Source: Armatimonadota bacterium (GTDB lineage: Bacteria > Armatimonadota > Zipacnadia > Zipacnadales > JABUFB01). Taken from it: a DNA stretch of 9,779 nt. The notes beneath the pieces are model-generated. The model made no database searches. It had not been told where the DNA came from and was given only the letters and a program-made list of their open reading frames with translations. Shown in pieces: positions 1-6,439 of this stretch. The stretch is from assembly GCA_018056145.1 (NCBI GenBank), contig JAGPGE010000159.1, forward strand, positions 1-9,779, in the 5' to 3' direction. The translations under genes were made by a program, and so were the position numbers. The stretch's first letter is position 1. Every line of letters begins with the position of its first letter.

Positions 1-1736
1 ACATGCAACTGATCCCGCAGTTCGAGGCCCTCGGGCACGCATCGGCGGTATTGCGGCACCCGGAGATGGAGAAGATGCGGGAGGCCGGCGACCCGTGGGT
101 CTTCTGCACCAGCGAACCCGAGACCTGGAAGTTCCTGGACACCGTGTTCGCCGAGCTTGTGGAAGCCTTCCCCACCACCGAGTTCATCCACACCGGCGCG
201 GACGAGTTCGAATTCGGGTTCGCCAAGTGCCCCCAGTGCAAGGCGAAGGTGGATGCGAGCGGCATGGGCGCCCTGTACGCCGAGCACATGAACAAGCTGA
301 ACCAGCTTGTGAAGAAGCACGGGCGAACCATGATGTTCTGGCCCTCGCACCACGGACCCACGCCGGAACTGAGCGACATGACCCTCAAGTACAGCGACCA
401 GATGGAGAAGGACTGCATCCCCACCGAGTGGATCTACCACGGGCCGGCGGAGTACCCGACCCTCAAACAGTATCAGCAGGCGGGGTTCAAGGACGTGCAC
501 TGCTGCCCGGCGGTGGTGAGTTACTCGGTGATCTGGCCTGATTACGAGACAACGATGCGGGGCATTCGGGGCTTCTACCGCGCGGGTGCCGAGGAGGGTT
601 GCGGCGGGGCGTACTGCACAACCTGGGAGTTTATGCACGGGGCGCTCATCGAAAACAGCATGTATGGCCTTCTGTTCGCTGCCGACTGCTCCTGGAACCC
701 GCGCAGCACGAGTATCGGCGAGTTCGACCGGCGCTTCGCGGACCAGTGGCTCGGGACAAGCGCGCAGGAGGCGCCCGGCCTTGTTGCGCAGGGCCTGCGC
801 CAACCGGTGGCGCGCACAGGCGCGGCGGGAATGTGGCGCAACTGGCGCCTCACCACGGACATGCTCTGGACAGCCCCGCGCGATGTGATGCGGGAATTCG
901 GCCTGAAGACTCCGGTTGCGGCGGCCAATGCCGGCGCGCTCATCGAGGCAATGCAGGCGGCCCGGAGCAAGGTGAGGCAACTGGGTGAGCTTGCCGGGGA
1001 GAACAAACTGACCTTGCGGGCTGCCGATCTGGGCTTCGCGCTGGCCGAGTATGCGGGCAGGAAGGTGAACGCCTTCCGAGAGATCACCCCGCAGTACGCC
1101 GCACTGCGCAAGCCTCTGGGCGAGGGCGAGCTTGAGGCCCGGCAGACGGCGCTAGCGGAGGTGGTGGCTCGGCTGCGGGCTCTCGGGGACGAGGCGAGAA
1201 CGCTGGCTACTGAATACCGGTACTTCATCGACAACTGCGGGGCGTACGTGGGCGATGCCACGCGCCTCGAGACCCAGGCGGACCAACTGTGGGCCCTTGC
1301 GCGCGAACTGGAGGCACTGAAGGACGGTCTTGCCACGCCTGCTGCCCTTCCCCCGGGGACGAAGTTCGGGCTGCTGTCCGGCACGTACGCCAAGGCGGGG
1401 GGCTGGGAGCCGGCGCAGATGAGCGAAGAGGGCGTGAACCTCACGCTGGACGTCACCGCGCACATCAAGCAGGCGGGCGGGTGGCAGGTCGAATGGCAGT
1501 ATGACCGGGGCGCACACGGGCTGGTGATCCACAAGGTAAGTCTGTTGGAGAACGGGCAGGTGATCTCCCACGACAGCCACCGTGGATGGGCAGGAAGCGG
1601 CAGCAACGGGAACGTGTACGACCTCAGGCTGCCGGAGTACCACGCGGACGCCAAGTACGAACTGGTGGCGGAGATCGCCTCCAGCGGCGGCACGGATTCA
1701 TCGGGCACGATCTGGCTGATCCGCCCCGAGGAGTAA
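1..1736 (+). CDS. Family 20-type glycoside hydrolase (beta-N-acetylhexosaminidase-like), 5' truncated by window edge
   Basis: The reading frame is open to the left edge, so the N-terminus lies outside the window; the ATG at 3 is internal. Residue numbers here count from that Met. The visible part begins inside a TIM barrel at a stretch like the GH20 'IP..D.PGHA' strand (IPQFEALGHA, about 4-13). It then reaches IHTGADE (62-68), matching the GH20 H-x-G-G-D-E motif with the catalytic Asp67-Glu68 pair. A CPQC pair (76-79) follows, as in some environmental GH20-like enzymes. The segment around 205-240 (TTWEF..., then SMYGLLFAADCSWNP) fits the last barrel strands. Residues of about 310-450 are Ala/Leu/Glu/Arg-rich and helical, and about 460-577 look like a beta-sandwich rich in Gly, Trp and Tyr. 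The expected reaction is removal of terminal N-acetylhexosamine from glycans. Substrate and location are unknown because the signal-peptide region is missing. The stop TAA is 6 bases before the next gene, implying one transcript. The fold assignment is fairly secure; the exact activity is inferred. Confidence 0.85.
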   Translation, partial: MQLIPQFEALGHASAVLRHPEMEKMREAGDPWVFCTSEPETWKFLDTVFAELVEAFPTTEFIHTGADEFEFGFAKCPQCKAKVDASGMGALYAEHMNKLNQLVKKHGRTMMFWPSHHGPTPELSDMTLKYSDQMEKDCIPTEWIYHGPAEYPTLKQYQQAGFKDVHCCPAVVSYSVIWPDYETTMRGIRGFYRAGAEEGCGGAYCTTWEFMHGALIENSMYGLLFAADCSWNPRSTSIGEFDRRFADQWLGTSAQEAPGLVAQGLRQPVARTGAAGMWRNWRLTTDMLWTAPRDVMREFGLKTPVAAANAGALIEAMQAARSKVRQLGELAGENKLTLRAADLGFALAEYAGRKVNAFREITPQYAALRKPLGEGELEARQTALAEVVARLRALGDEARTLATEYRYFIDNCGAYVGDATRLETQADQLWALARELEALKDGLATPAALPPGTKFGLLSGTYAKAGGWEPAQMSEEGVNLTLDVTAHIKQAGGWQVEWQYDRGAHGLVIHKVSLLENGQVISHDSHRGWAGSGSNGNVYDLRLPEYHADAKYELVAEIASSGGTDSSGTIWLIRPEE

Positions 1737-1742
1737 CGCGAG

Positions 1743-2522
1743 ATGAGTTCACGTGCGAGTGTAACCGGCGAGGATATCCGCGAGGGCCTGTCGGCGCTGG
1801 GGCTGGGCAAAGGGCAGACGGTGATGGTCCACAGCAGCCTGTCCAGTTTCGGGCGTGTCGAGGGGGGCGCGCCGACCGTGGTGCAGGCCTTGCTTGACGT
1901 GCTGGGGCCGGAAGGCACGCTGGTGGCGCCCACATTCAGCCAGTACCTCCAGGACGGGGAGACAGTCTGGGACCGGGAGAACACCCCGTCACGGATGGGG
2001 ATCATCTCGGAGACCGCGCGCACATGGCCCGGGGCTGTCAGGAGCAATCATGCGGCGCATTCGCTGGCGGCGATCGGCCCGATGGCGGAGCTGATCTGCC
2101 GCACGCCGCACAGGACAGGCTTCGGGCCCGACAGCCCTTTCAAGACCCTGGTGGAGATGGACGCCCGCGTGCTGCTCATGGGCGTGACCTACAACAGCTG
2201 CACGCTGTTCCACCTGTTCGAAGCGGAAGCACGAGTGCCGTACCGTTTCGTGGAGTCCCGGCGCGCCACGATCATCATCGACGGCATCGCGGACCCGGAC
2301 GGGGAAGCCTGGGAGTACACGCGGATGGATGGAGTCGCCAACGACTTCCTGGTGCTTGGGCGCGAATTAGAGGAGCGGGGGCTGGTGAAGATCGCTCGTA
2401 TCGGGGAAAGCGAGCAGCGCCTGTTCCGGGCGGCGGACGCGTACTCGGTGGGCATGGCGAAGATGGCCAACGACCCGCTGCATTTGGTGACGGAAGAGAC
2501 GAAGGCGAACTGGCAGCACTGA
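1743..2522 (+). CDS. AAC(3)-family (Antibiotic_NAT) N-acetyltransferase
   Basis: This 259-residue protein is the usual size for the aminoglycoside 3-N-acetyltransferase family, which transfers acetyl from acetyl-CoA to an amino group. The family signature is present: HSSLSSFG at 30-37, GGA at 41-43, EGTLVAPTF at 57-65, RSNHAAHSLAAIG at 100-112, and the second-half block LLMGVTYNSCTLFHLFEAEA with His157 and Glu160. In the RSxHPxxS block of characterised members the Pro is Ala here. The ATG at 1743 has GAGGAG at 1728-1733, nine bases upstream and inside the end of the glycoside hydrolase gene, so translation is probably coupled. No resistance genes or mobile elements are nearby. Together with the hexosaminidase-like neighbour this suggests an amino-sugar or other natural amine as substrate; that is inference. 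Family assignment is strong, whereas aminoglycoside resistance is not shown by the sequence. Confidence 0.92.
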   Translation: MSSRASVTGEDIREGLSALGLGKGQTVMVHSSLSSFGRVEGGAPTVVQALLDVLGPEGTLVAPTFSQYLQDGETVWDRENTPSRMGIISETARTWPGAVRSNHAAHSLAAIGPMAELICRTPHRTGFGPDSPFKTLVEMDARVLLMGVTYNSCTLFHLFEAEARVPYRFVESRRATIIIDGIADPDGEAWEYTRMDGVANDFLVLGRELEERGLVKIARIGESEQRLFRAADAYSVGMAKMANDPLHLVTEETKANWQH

Positions 2523-2525
2523 GAA

Positions 2526-2558
2526 GCGAGCGCCACTGCTTCTCGAAGCAGTGCTCGC
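2526..2558. terminator. Long bulged stem-loop right after the acetyltransferase stop (possible terminator or 3'-end stabiliser)
   Basis: GCGAG (2526-2530) pairs with CTCGC (2554-2558), and CACTGCTTC (2534-2542) pairs perfectly with GAAGCAGTG (2545-2553). The left side carries a 3-base bulge (2531-2533) and the loop is tiny. The structure starts 4 bases after the TGA at 2520-2522. No T-run follows, so a classical Rho-independent terminator is not supported; its position suggests a transcript 3' end or a barrier to exonucleases. It is also the first stem-loop of repeat copy A. Confidence 0.4.
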
Positions 2559-2565
2559 GGCCAAG

Positions 2566-2588
2566 CACACCAGGCGGGGCCTGGTGTG
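2566..2588. other. Perfect 10-bp hairpin, core stem of the repeat
   Basis: CACACCAGGC (2566-2575) and GCCTGGTGTG (2579-2588) are exact reverse complements around a GGG loop. The same arm pair occurs as CACACGACGC and GCGTGGTGTG at 9493-9520. There, one G-C pair has become C-G on both arms, and one further position is left unpaired. Confidence 0.75.
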
Positions 2589-2642
2589 GCGCCCACAGAC
2601 CGACGACCCCGTGGGTCGGGCGTCCCGCTCGACGTCGTTGTT

Positions 2643-2661
2643 GCCGACCGGGACGGTCGGC
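2643..2661. other. Perfect 8-bp hairpin upstream of the tandem hydrolase gene
   Basis: GCCGACCG (2643-2650) pairs exactly with CGGTCGGC (2654-2661) around a GGA loop. It lies 30 bases before the hydrolase ribosome binding site and could belong either to the end of repeat copy A or to the 5' leader of the next gene. No T-run follows. Confidence 0.5.
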
Positions 2662-2705
2662 CTGTGCGCGATTCAGACACATCACTCGTCCGAGGTGACC
2701 CACAG

Positions 2706-4967
2706 ATGGCCGCGAAGCCTTCGCAGACGGGAACCGACAGCATTCCGGGAGCCGCGCCGCTCACCGCGAAAGGCGATCTCGCGGCGGCGATGGTCGCCGG
2801 CATCAGCCGCGATCTCGACCGGCGCAATCGCGAAGCCGTCGAGAAGCGCGAGCGCCACTGGCAGCGGGACCTGAGCTCTCCCGCCGCGTATGCAAAGTCG
2901 GTGGCGCGCAACCGCAGGGAGCTGGCCCGGATCATCGGCCTGGTGGACGAACGGGAGCCGGTGCGGTTCGAACTCTTCGGGCAGACCGGGCCACGCGTGC
3001 TGTGCGAGGCGCCCGTGGCCATGGCGAACGACTACCCGGTGACGCGCGCGCGCTGGGCGGTGCTGCCGGGTGTGGAGGCCGAGGGTCTCGTGCTGGACCC
3101 GTGGGACGAGCCGGTTGCCGACATCATCGCCCTGCCCGACTGTGACTGGACGCCCGGCATGCTCATCGGCATCGAGGACGGTCTGCCGCCCGAAGCCCAG
3201 TTCGCCCGGCGCCTGGCGGAGGCGGGTTGCCGGGTGCTGGTCCCGTGGCTGATCAACCGTCGGGATGATCACTCCATCGCTGCAGTCACCCTCGCCACCA
3301 ACCAACCGCACCGAGAGTTCATCTACCGCCCGGCATTCGAATTGGGGCGGCACATCATTGGCTATGAGGTGCAGAAGGTCCTCGCGGTGCTGGACTGGCT
3401 GAAGTCCGGGCGCACCGGTCGGCCCATCGCGGTTGCGGGTTACGGCGAAGGCGGGCTCGTCGCACTGTACGCGGCGGCGCTGGACCCCAGGATCGACGCG
3501 GCTCTCGTGAGCGGGTATTTCGGCCCGCGCGAGGAGCTTTGGAGAGAGCCGATCTACCGCAATGTATGGGCGCTGCTGGACCAGTTCGGGGATGCGGAAC
3601 TCGCCACCCTCATCGCCCCGAGGACGCTTGTGATCGAACACTGTCCGGTGCCCGAGGTCAGTGGGCCTCCGCCACCATGCGAAGGCAGGTCCGGCGCCGC
3701 CCCGGGAGCGCTGAGCACCCCACCCTTCGCGGCGGTGCAGCGGGAACTGGACCGGGCGAAGGCGCTCGTGGAGGGCCTGGAGACCGACTTCCGGCTGGTG
3801 CGCTCCAAGACCGGGCTGCCCGGCTCGGACAAGGCGCTGGCGGGCCTGCTGCAGGGCCTCGGCGTCGCGGACGCACTGCCTGAACCGGGAGAAGTCCCCG
3901 AGATCACCCGTGAACTCGAAGACGGGGAGATCACCCACCGCAGGCAGTTCCTGCAGGTGCTCGGCCACACCCAGCACGCTCTGCGCGAAGCGGAGTTCGC
4001 ACGCAAGGACTTCTGGAGGAAAGCCACCGGCGCCACGGTGAAGGACTGGGGGCGGCAGTGCCGGCAGTACCGGAAGTACCTGTGGGAGGAGGTCATCGGT
4101 AAGCTGCCTGAGCCCGAACTGCCTGCCAACCCACGGGCTCGAAGGGTATCCGAGACGCAGGACTTCACCGGCTACGAGATCATGCTGGACGTATACCCGG
4201 ATGTATTCGCATATGGCATCCTGCTCCTGCCGTCCGACCTGCGCGAGGGCGAGCGGCGGCCTGTGGTTGTCTGCCAGCATGGTCTCGAGGGTCGGCCGCA
4301 GGATGTGGCCGACCCGGGCAACGAAGTGCCAGCGTACAAGCAGTTCGCATGTCGCCTGGCAAGCAAGGGCTACATCACCTACGCCCCGCAGAACCCGTAT
4401 ATCGGCTACGACGATTTCCGGGTCCTCCAGCGCAAGGCGAACCCGCTGAAGCTCTCGCTGTTTTCGTACATTGTGCGCCAGCACCAGCAGACCCTGGGAT
4501 GGCTGAAGAGCCTTCCCTGGGTGGATCCGCGGCGCATCGCTTTCTATGGCCTGAGCTATGGCGGGAAGACGGCCATGCGCGTGCCGGCGTTGCTGGAGGA
4601 CTACTGTCTGTCCATCTGCTCGGCGGACTACGATGAGTGGATCTGGAAAAACTGCTCCACGCGCCACACCTACACCTACCTGCACACCGGCGAGTACGAG
4701 ATGCCCGAGTTCGACCTGGGCAATACCTTCAACTACGCCGAAATGAGCTGGCTCATCTGTCCCCGGCCCTTCATGGTGGAGCGAGGGCATTTTGACGGCG
4801 TGGCGCCGGATGAGTGGGTAGCGTATGAGTATGCGCGCACCCGGTTCCGATATGATATCCTAGGAATTGGAGACCGCACGGAGATGGAGGTCTTCAACGG
4901 CCCCCATGCAATCAACGGGGTGGGGACATTCGCTTTTCTGGACAGGCACCTGAAGGGCGAAACCTGA
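2706..4967 (+). CDS. Tandem alpha/beta hydrolase (dienelactone hydrolase/acetyl xylan esterase-like) with a degenerate N-terminal unit
   Basis: This 753-residue protein has two hydrolase-like halves. In the N-terminal half the nucleophile elbow reads GYGEGG (245-250), so Glu248 occupies the Ser position, and the half is followed by a linker rich in Pro, Gly and Ala (about 315-345). The C-terminal half has CQHGLEG, then the canonical elbow GLSYGG with Ser617, a likely acid residue Asp697 in GHFDG, and His734 in NGPHAI, a complete Ser-Asp-His triad. It should therefore hydrolyse an ester or similar bond using the C-terminal half; the substrate is unknown. No signal peptide or membrane helix is visible, so it is probably cytoplasmic. 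I chose the ATG at 2706 because GAGGTG (2692-2697) lies 8 bases upstream; the frame stays open to a GTG at 2586, but that lies inside a repeat stem. PhnX follows after 37 bases, perhaps in the same operon. Confidence 0.88.
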   Translation: MAAKPSQTGTDSIPGAAPLTAKGDLAAAMVAGISRDLDRRNREAVEKRERHWQRDLSSPAAYAKSVARNRRELARIIGLVDEREPVRFELFGQTGPRVLCEAPVAMANDYPVTRARWAVLPGVEAEGLVLDPWDEPVADIIALPDCDWTPGMLIGIEDGLPPEAQFARRLAEAGCRVLVPWLINRRDDHSIAAVTLATNQPHREFIYRPAFELGRHIIGYEVQKVLAVLDWLKSGRTGRPIAVAGYGEGGLVALYAAALDPRIDAALVSGYFGPREELWREPIYRNVWALLDQFGDAELATLIAPRTLVIEHCPVPEVSGPPPPCEGRSGAAPGALSTPPFAAVQRELDRAKALVEGLETDFRLVRSKTGLPGSDKALAGLLQGLGVADALPEPGEVPEITRELEDGEITHRRQFLQVLGHTQHALREAEFARKDFWRKATGATVKDWGRQCRQYRKYLWEEVIGKLPEPELPANPRARRVSETQDFTGYEIMLDVYPDVFAYGILLLPSDLREGERRPVVVCQHGLEGRPQDVADPGNEVPAYKQFACRLASKGYITYAPQNPYIGYDDFRVLQRKANPLKLSLFSYIVRQHQQTLGWLKSLPWVDPRRIAFYGLSYGGKTAMRVPALLEDYCLSICSADYDEWIWKNCSTRHTYTYLHTGEYEMPEFDLGNTFNYAEMSWLICPRPFMVERGHFDGVAPDEWVAYEYARTRFRYDILGIGDRTEMEVFNGPHAINGVGTFAFLDRHLKGET

Positions 4968-5004
4968 GGACGTCGCGAGAGAGCAGCGATGGAAGTGGTG
5001 AGCG

Positions 5005-5832
5005 ATGAGGCTTCACGAACCGATGACGGACGACATTAGCGCGGTGATCTTCGACCTCGCCGGGACCACGGTTGACTATGGCAGCCTGGCCCCGGCGGAG
5101 GCATTCGTGGAGCTGTTCGCGCGGCATGGCGTGCGGATCACCGTTGAGGAAGCCCGCGGACCCATGGGCACCCACAAGCGGGATCACATCCAGGCGCTCC
5201 TGGACACCCCCCGCATCGCCGGAGAGTGGCGGGCTGCGGAGGGTGGGGAGCCGACGGAGGAAGTCCTGTCGGCGCTCTACGCCGAGTTCATCCCGCTGCA
5301 GGTGGCCTGCCTCGACCGGTACTCGGACCTGATTCCCGGGACGCTCAAGGCCTTGGACCTGATCCGCGATATGGGCGCGTGCATCGGAGTGACAACCGGC
5401 TACAACCGGGAGATGCTGGACATCGTGCTCCAGGCCGCGGGGCGACAGGGCTTCGTGCCCGACGCAGCCGTCTGTGCCGAGGATGTTCGGGAGGGCCGTC
5501 CGGCGCCCTGGATGCTGTTCCGGGCCATGGAACAACTGGGCACATATCCCCCGCCACTGGTGGTGGCCGTGGGCGACACGATCCCCGACATCCAGGCCGG
5601 CCTGAACGCCGGCGTGTGGACGATCGGGGTCACGAAGACGGGGAACATGCTCGGACTGGGGCGAGCGGCAACCGAGGCGCTGGATCCCGCGGAACTGAGG
5701 GATCGCCTTGGCCGGGCCGAGCGCAGGATGAAGGCGGCCGGGGCGCATGTGGTCGTGGACAGCATCAATGAATGTCCGGCGGCAGTGGAGCAGATCCGCG
5801 ACAGACTTGCCGCGGGCGAGCGCCCCCGCTGA
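5005..5832 (+). CDS. phnX: Phosphonoacetaldehyde hydrolase
   Basis: This HAD-superfamily enzyme of 275 residues should split phosphonoacetaldehyde into acetaldehyde and phosphate, the second step of 2-aminoethylphosphonate degradation. Visible key residues are the nucleophile Asp17 in FDLAGTTVDYG, the Schiff-base Lys58 in MGTHKRDHI, GYNREM at 132-137, RPAPWM, and the Mg-binding Asp191 and Asp195 in GDTIPDIQAG. From memory, the Bacillus cereus enzyme uses Asp12, Lys53, Asp186 and Asp190; the constant offset of five implies no internal gaps. The ATG at 5005 has GGAAG at 4991-4995 nine bases upstream; the ATG at 5023 is a possible alternative that keeps every motif. The usual partner, the transaminase PhnW, is not in the window, so the aldehyde source is not shown. 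The gene follows the tandem hydrolase by 37 bases and may be cotranscribed with it. Confidence 0.95.
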   Translation: MRLHEPMTDDISAVIFDLAGTTVDYGSLAPAEAFVELFARHGVRITVEEARGPMGTHKRDHIQALLDTPRIAGEWRAAEGGEPTEEVLSALYAEFIPLQVACLDRYSDLIPGTLKALDLIRDMGACIGVTTGYNREMLDIVLQAAGRQGFVPDAAVCAEDVREGRPAPWMLFRAMEQLGTYPPPLVVAVGDTIPDIQAGLNAGVWTIGVTKTGNMLGLGRAATEALDPAELRDRLGRAERRMKAAGAHVVVDSINECPAAVEQIRDRLAAGERPR

Positions 5833-5835
5833 TGG

Positions 5836-5857
5836 GCGTCACCCCGCCGGATGACGC
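5836..5857. terminator. Short stem-loop just after the phnX stop (weak terminator candidate)
   Basis: GCGTCA (5836-5841) and TGACGC (5852-5857) are exact reverse complements with a 10-base C/G-rich loop, beginning 3 bases past the TGA. No T-run follows, so terminator function is uncertain; the right arm also overlaps the -35-like element of a promoter candidate. Confidence 0.25.
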
Positions 5858-5879
5858 GGGAAGTCCTGTATGCTAAACT
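5851..5879 (+). promoter_or_regulatory. Candidate sigma-70-type promoter for the envelope gene cluster
   Basis: ATGACG (5851-5856, four of six matches to TTGACA) is separated by 17 bases from TAAACT (5874-5879, four of six to TATAAT). A TG-plus-one-base extended -10 element sits at 5871-5873. This is a conspicuous A/T-containing patch in a GC-rich window. It lies 34 bases before the TTG start of the next gene and leaves room for its strong ribosome binding site. It fits a new transcription unit after phnX. It is a pattern match only, and the consensus of this organism is unknown. Confidence 0.35.
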
Positions 5880-5895
5880 GCGCAGCATCTGATCC

Positions 5896-5905
5896 AGGAA
5901 GGGGA
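5896..5905 (+). promoter_or_regulatory. Strong ribosome binding site deciding a TTG start
   Basis: AGGAAGGGGA lies 8 bases before the TTG at 5914 and is the best purine-rich site in this gap. It fixes the start of the PH-like membrane protein gene at a non-ATG codon. Confidence 0.7.
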
Positions 5906-5913
5906 ACGCCCGG

Positions 5914-6435
5914 TTGGACGCTACGCCAATCTACGATCGAGTAGCATACATAGCGCCTTGGATGCAGGGCCTCATCGTATTCTGTCTCGCGGGAGCCATC
6001 GCCGGGGCCGTCATCCCGATCTGGCTGGGCGAGACCGGGCCGGATGCATGGCTGGGACCGGTCCTCCTTGTGGTCTGCGTCCTGCCCGCGATGGCTCTTG
6101 CCTGGCGCGTGCGAGTGCAGGTTACGCCCGAAGCCGTGGTGCTCAGGTGGGGGATCGTGCCATACCCCGTGATGGTCTTCCCACTGCAGGACATCGAGTG
6201 GTACCGGGTCGTGAAGTTCCGAGCGCTCATGGATTTTGGCGGCTGGGGGTGGCGGCTTGGGCCACGGGGGAGCCGGTGCTACAATCTGGCCGGGAACACG
6301 GGAGTGGAGCTGAAGATCGGCGGGCGCAGCTACATCGTGGGCGTGCCCGACCCGGAAGTGCTTGCCAATGCGCTGCGGTCGGTGAGTGGGGCCGAACCCC
6401 GCCCGCCCGCGGAATGGAAGGCGAATACAGATTAG
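5914..6435 (+). CDS. Two-helix membrane protein with a bacterial PH-like domain
   Basis: This is a 173-residue protein. Two hydrophobic segments, about 13-35 (ending AGAVIPIWLG) and 44-66 (AWLGPVLLVVCVL...), form a membrane hairpin. They are followed by a soluble beta-rich domain (about 68-165) with alternating patterns such as VTPEAVVLRWGIVPY, GSRCYNLAGNTGVELKIGG, and YIVGVPDPEVLANAL. That arrangement resembles bacterial PH-domain (DUF304-like) membrane proteins, whose biochemical role is generally unknown. The start is TTG at 5914, supported by AGGAAGGGGA at 5896-5905 with 8 bases spacing; no ATG or GTG nearby has comparable support. Its stop is 4 bases before the ATG of the DUF5693 gene, so it probably belongs to the envelope operon. 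Domain assignment rests on pattern resemblance, not on an alignment. Confidence 0.75.
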   Translation: MDATPIYDRVAYIAPWMQGLIVFCLAGAIAGAVIPIWLGETGPDAWLGPVLLVVCVLPAMALAWRVRVQVTPEAVVLRWGIVPYPVMVFPLQDIEWYRVVKFRALMDFGGWGWRLGPRGSRCYNLAGNTGVELKIGGRSYIVGVPDPEVLANALRSVSGAEPRPPAEWKANTD

Positions 6436-6439
6436 CGAC

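Larger units (their letters stand above)
2526..2661 (+). repeat. Intergenic structured repeat, copy A (four stem-loops)
   Basis: The non-coding segment between the acetyltransferase stop and the hydrolase ribosome binding site is almost entirely paired sequence. In order it holds a bulged long hairpin (2526-2558), a perfect 10-bp hairpin (2566-2588), a 6-bp hairpin (2604-2618), which competes with a CCCAC/GTGGG pairing (2592-2596 with 2611-2615), and an 8-bp hairpin (2643-2661). The landmarks GCCACTGCTT (2532-2541), CGAAGC (2544-2549) and CCAAGCACACC (2561-2571) recur in the same order at 9583-9630. The core AAGCACAC, its stem, and GCCCAC...GTGGG.CGGG recur at 9490-9563. This shows a dispersed repeat family. 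I do not recognise it by name. Confidence 0.75.

Noticed and set aside
575..2047. Antisense open frame of 490 codons across the glycoside hydrolase and acetyltransferase genes
   Set aside because: It spans the junction of two real + strand genes and is Ser/Arg/Pro-rich without family motifs.
2523..2661. Integron attC site or resistance cassette next to the AAC(3)-like gene
   Set aside because: The hairpins are palindromic, but I see no attC core-site pattern, no integrase and no cassette-like neighbours. The same element also follows csaB.
2024..2698. Second gene in another frame running through the acetyltransferase and the repeat
   Set aside because: It lies mostly within the acetyltransferase gene, has no domain, and its tail is a translation of the stem-loop repeat.
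2586..2705. Longer start (GTG at 2586) for the tandem hydrolase
   Set aside because: The extra 40 residues are encoded by the repeat stem-loops, and a good ribosome binding site stands before the ATG at 2706.
2682..4790. Antisense open frame of 702 codons opposite the tandem hydrolase
   Set aside because: It mirrors a well-supported gene in high-GC DNA, where antisense frames lack stops by base composition. Its translation is low-complexity Arg/Pro/Gly-rich with no recognisable domain.
6386..6439. GTG start at 6386 for the DUF5693 gene
   Set aside because: It would add 18 polar, Arg-rich residues before the signal anchor and overlap the previous gene by 50 bases.
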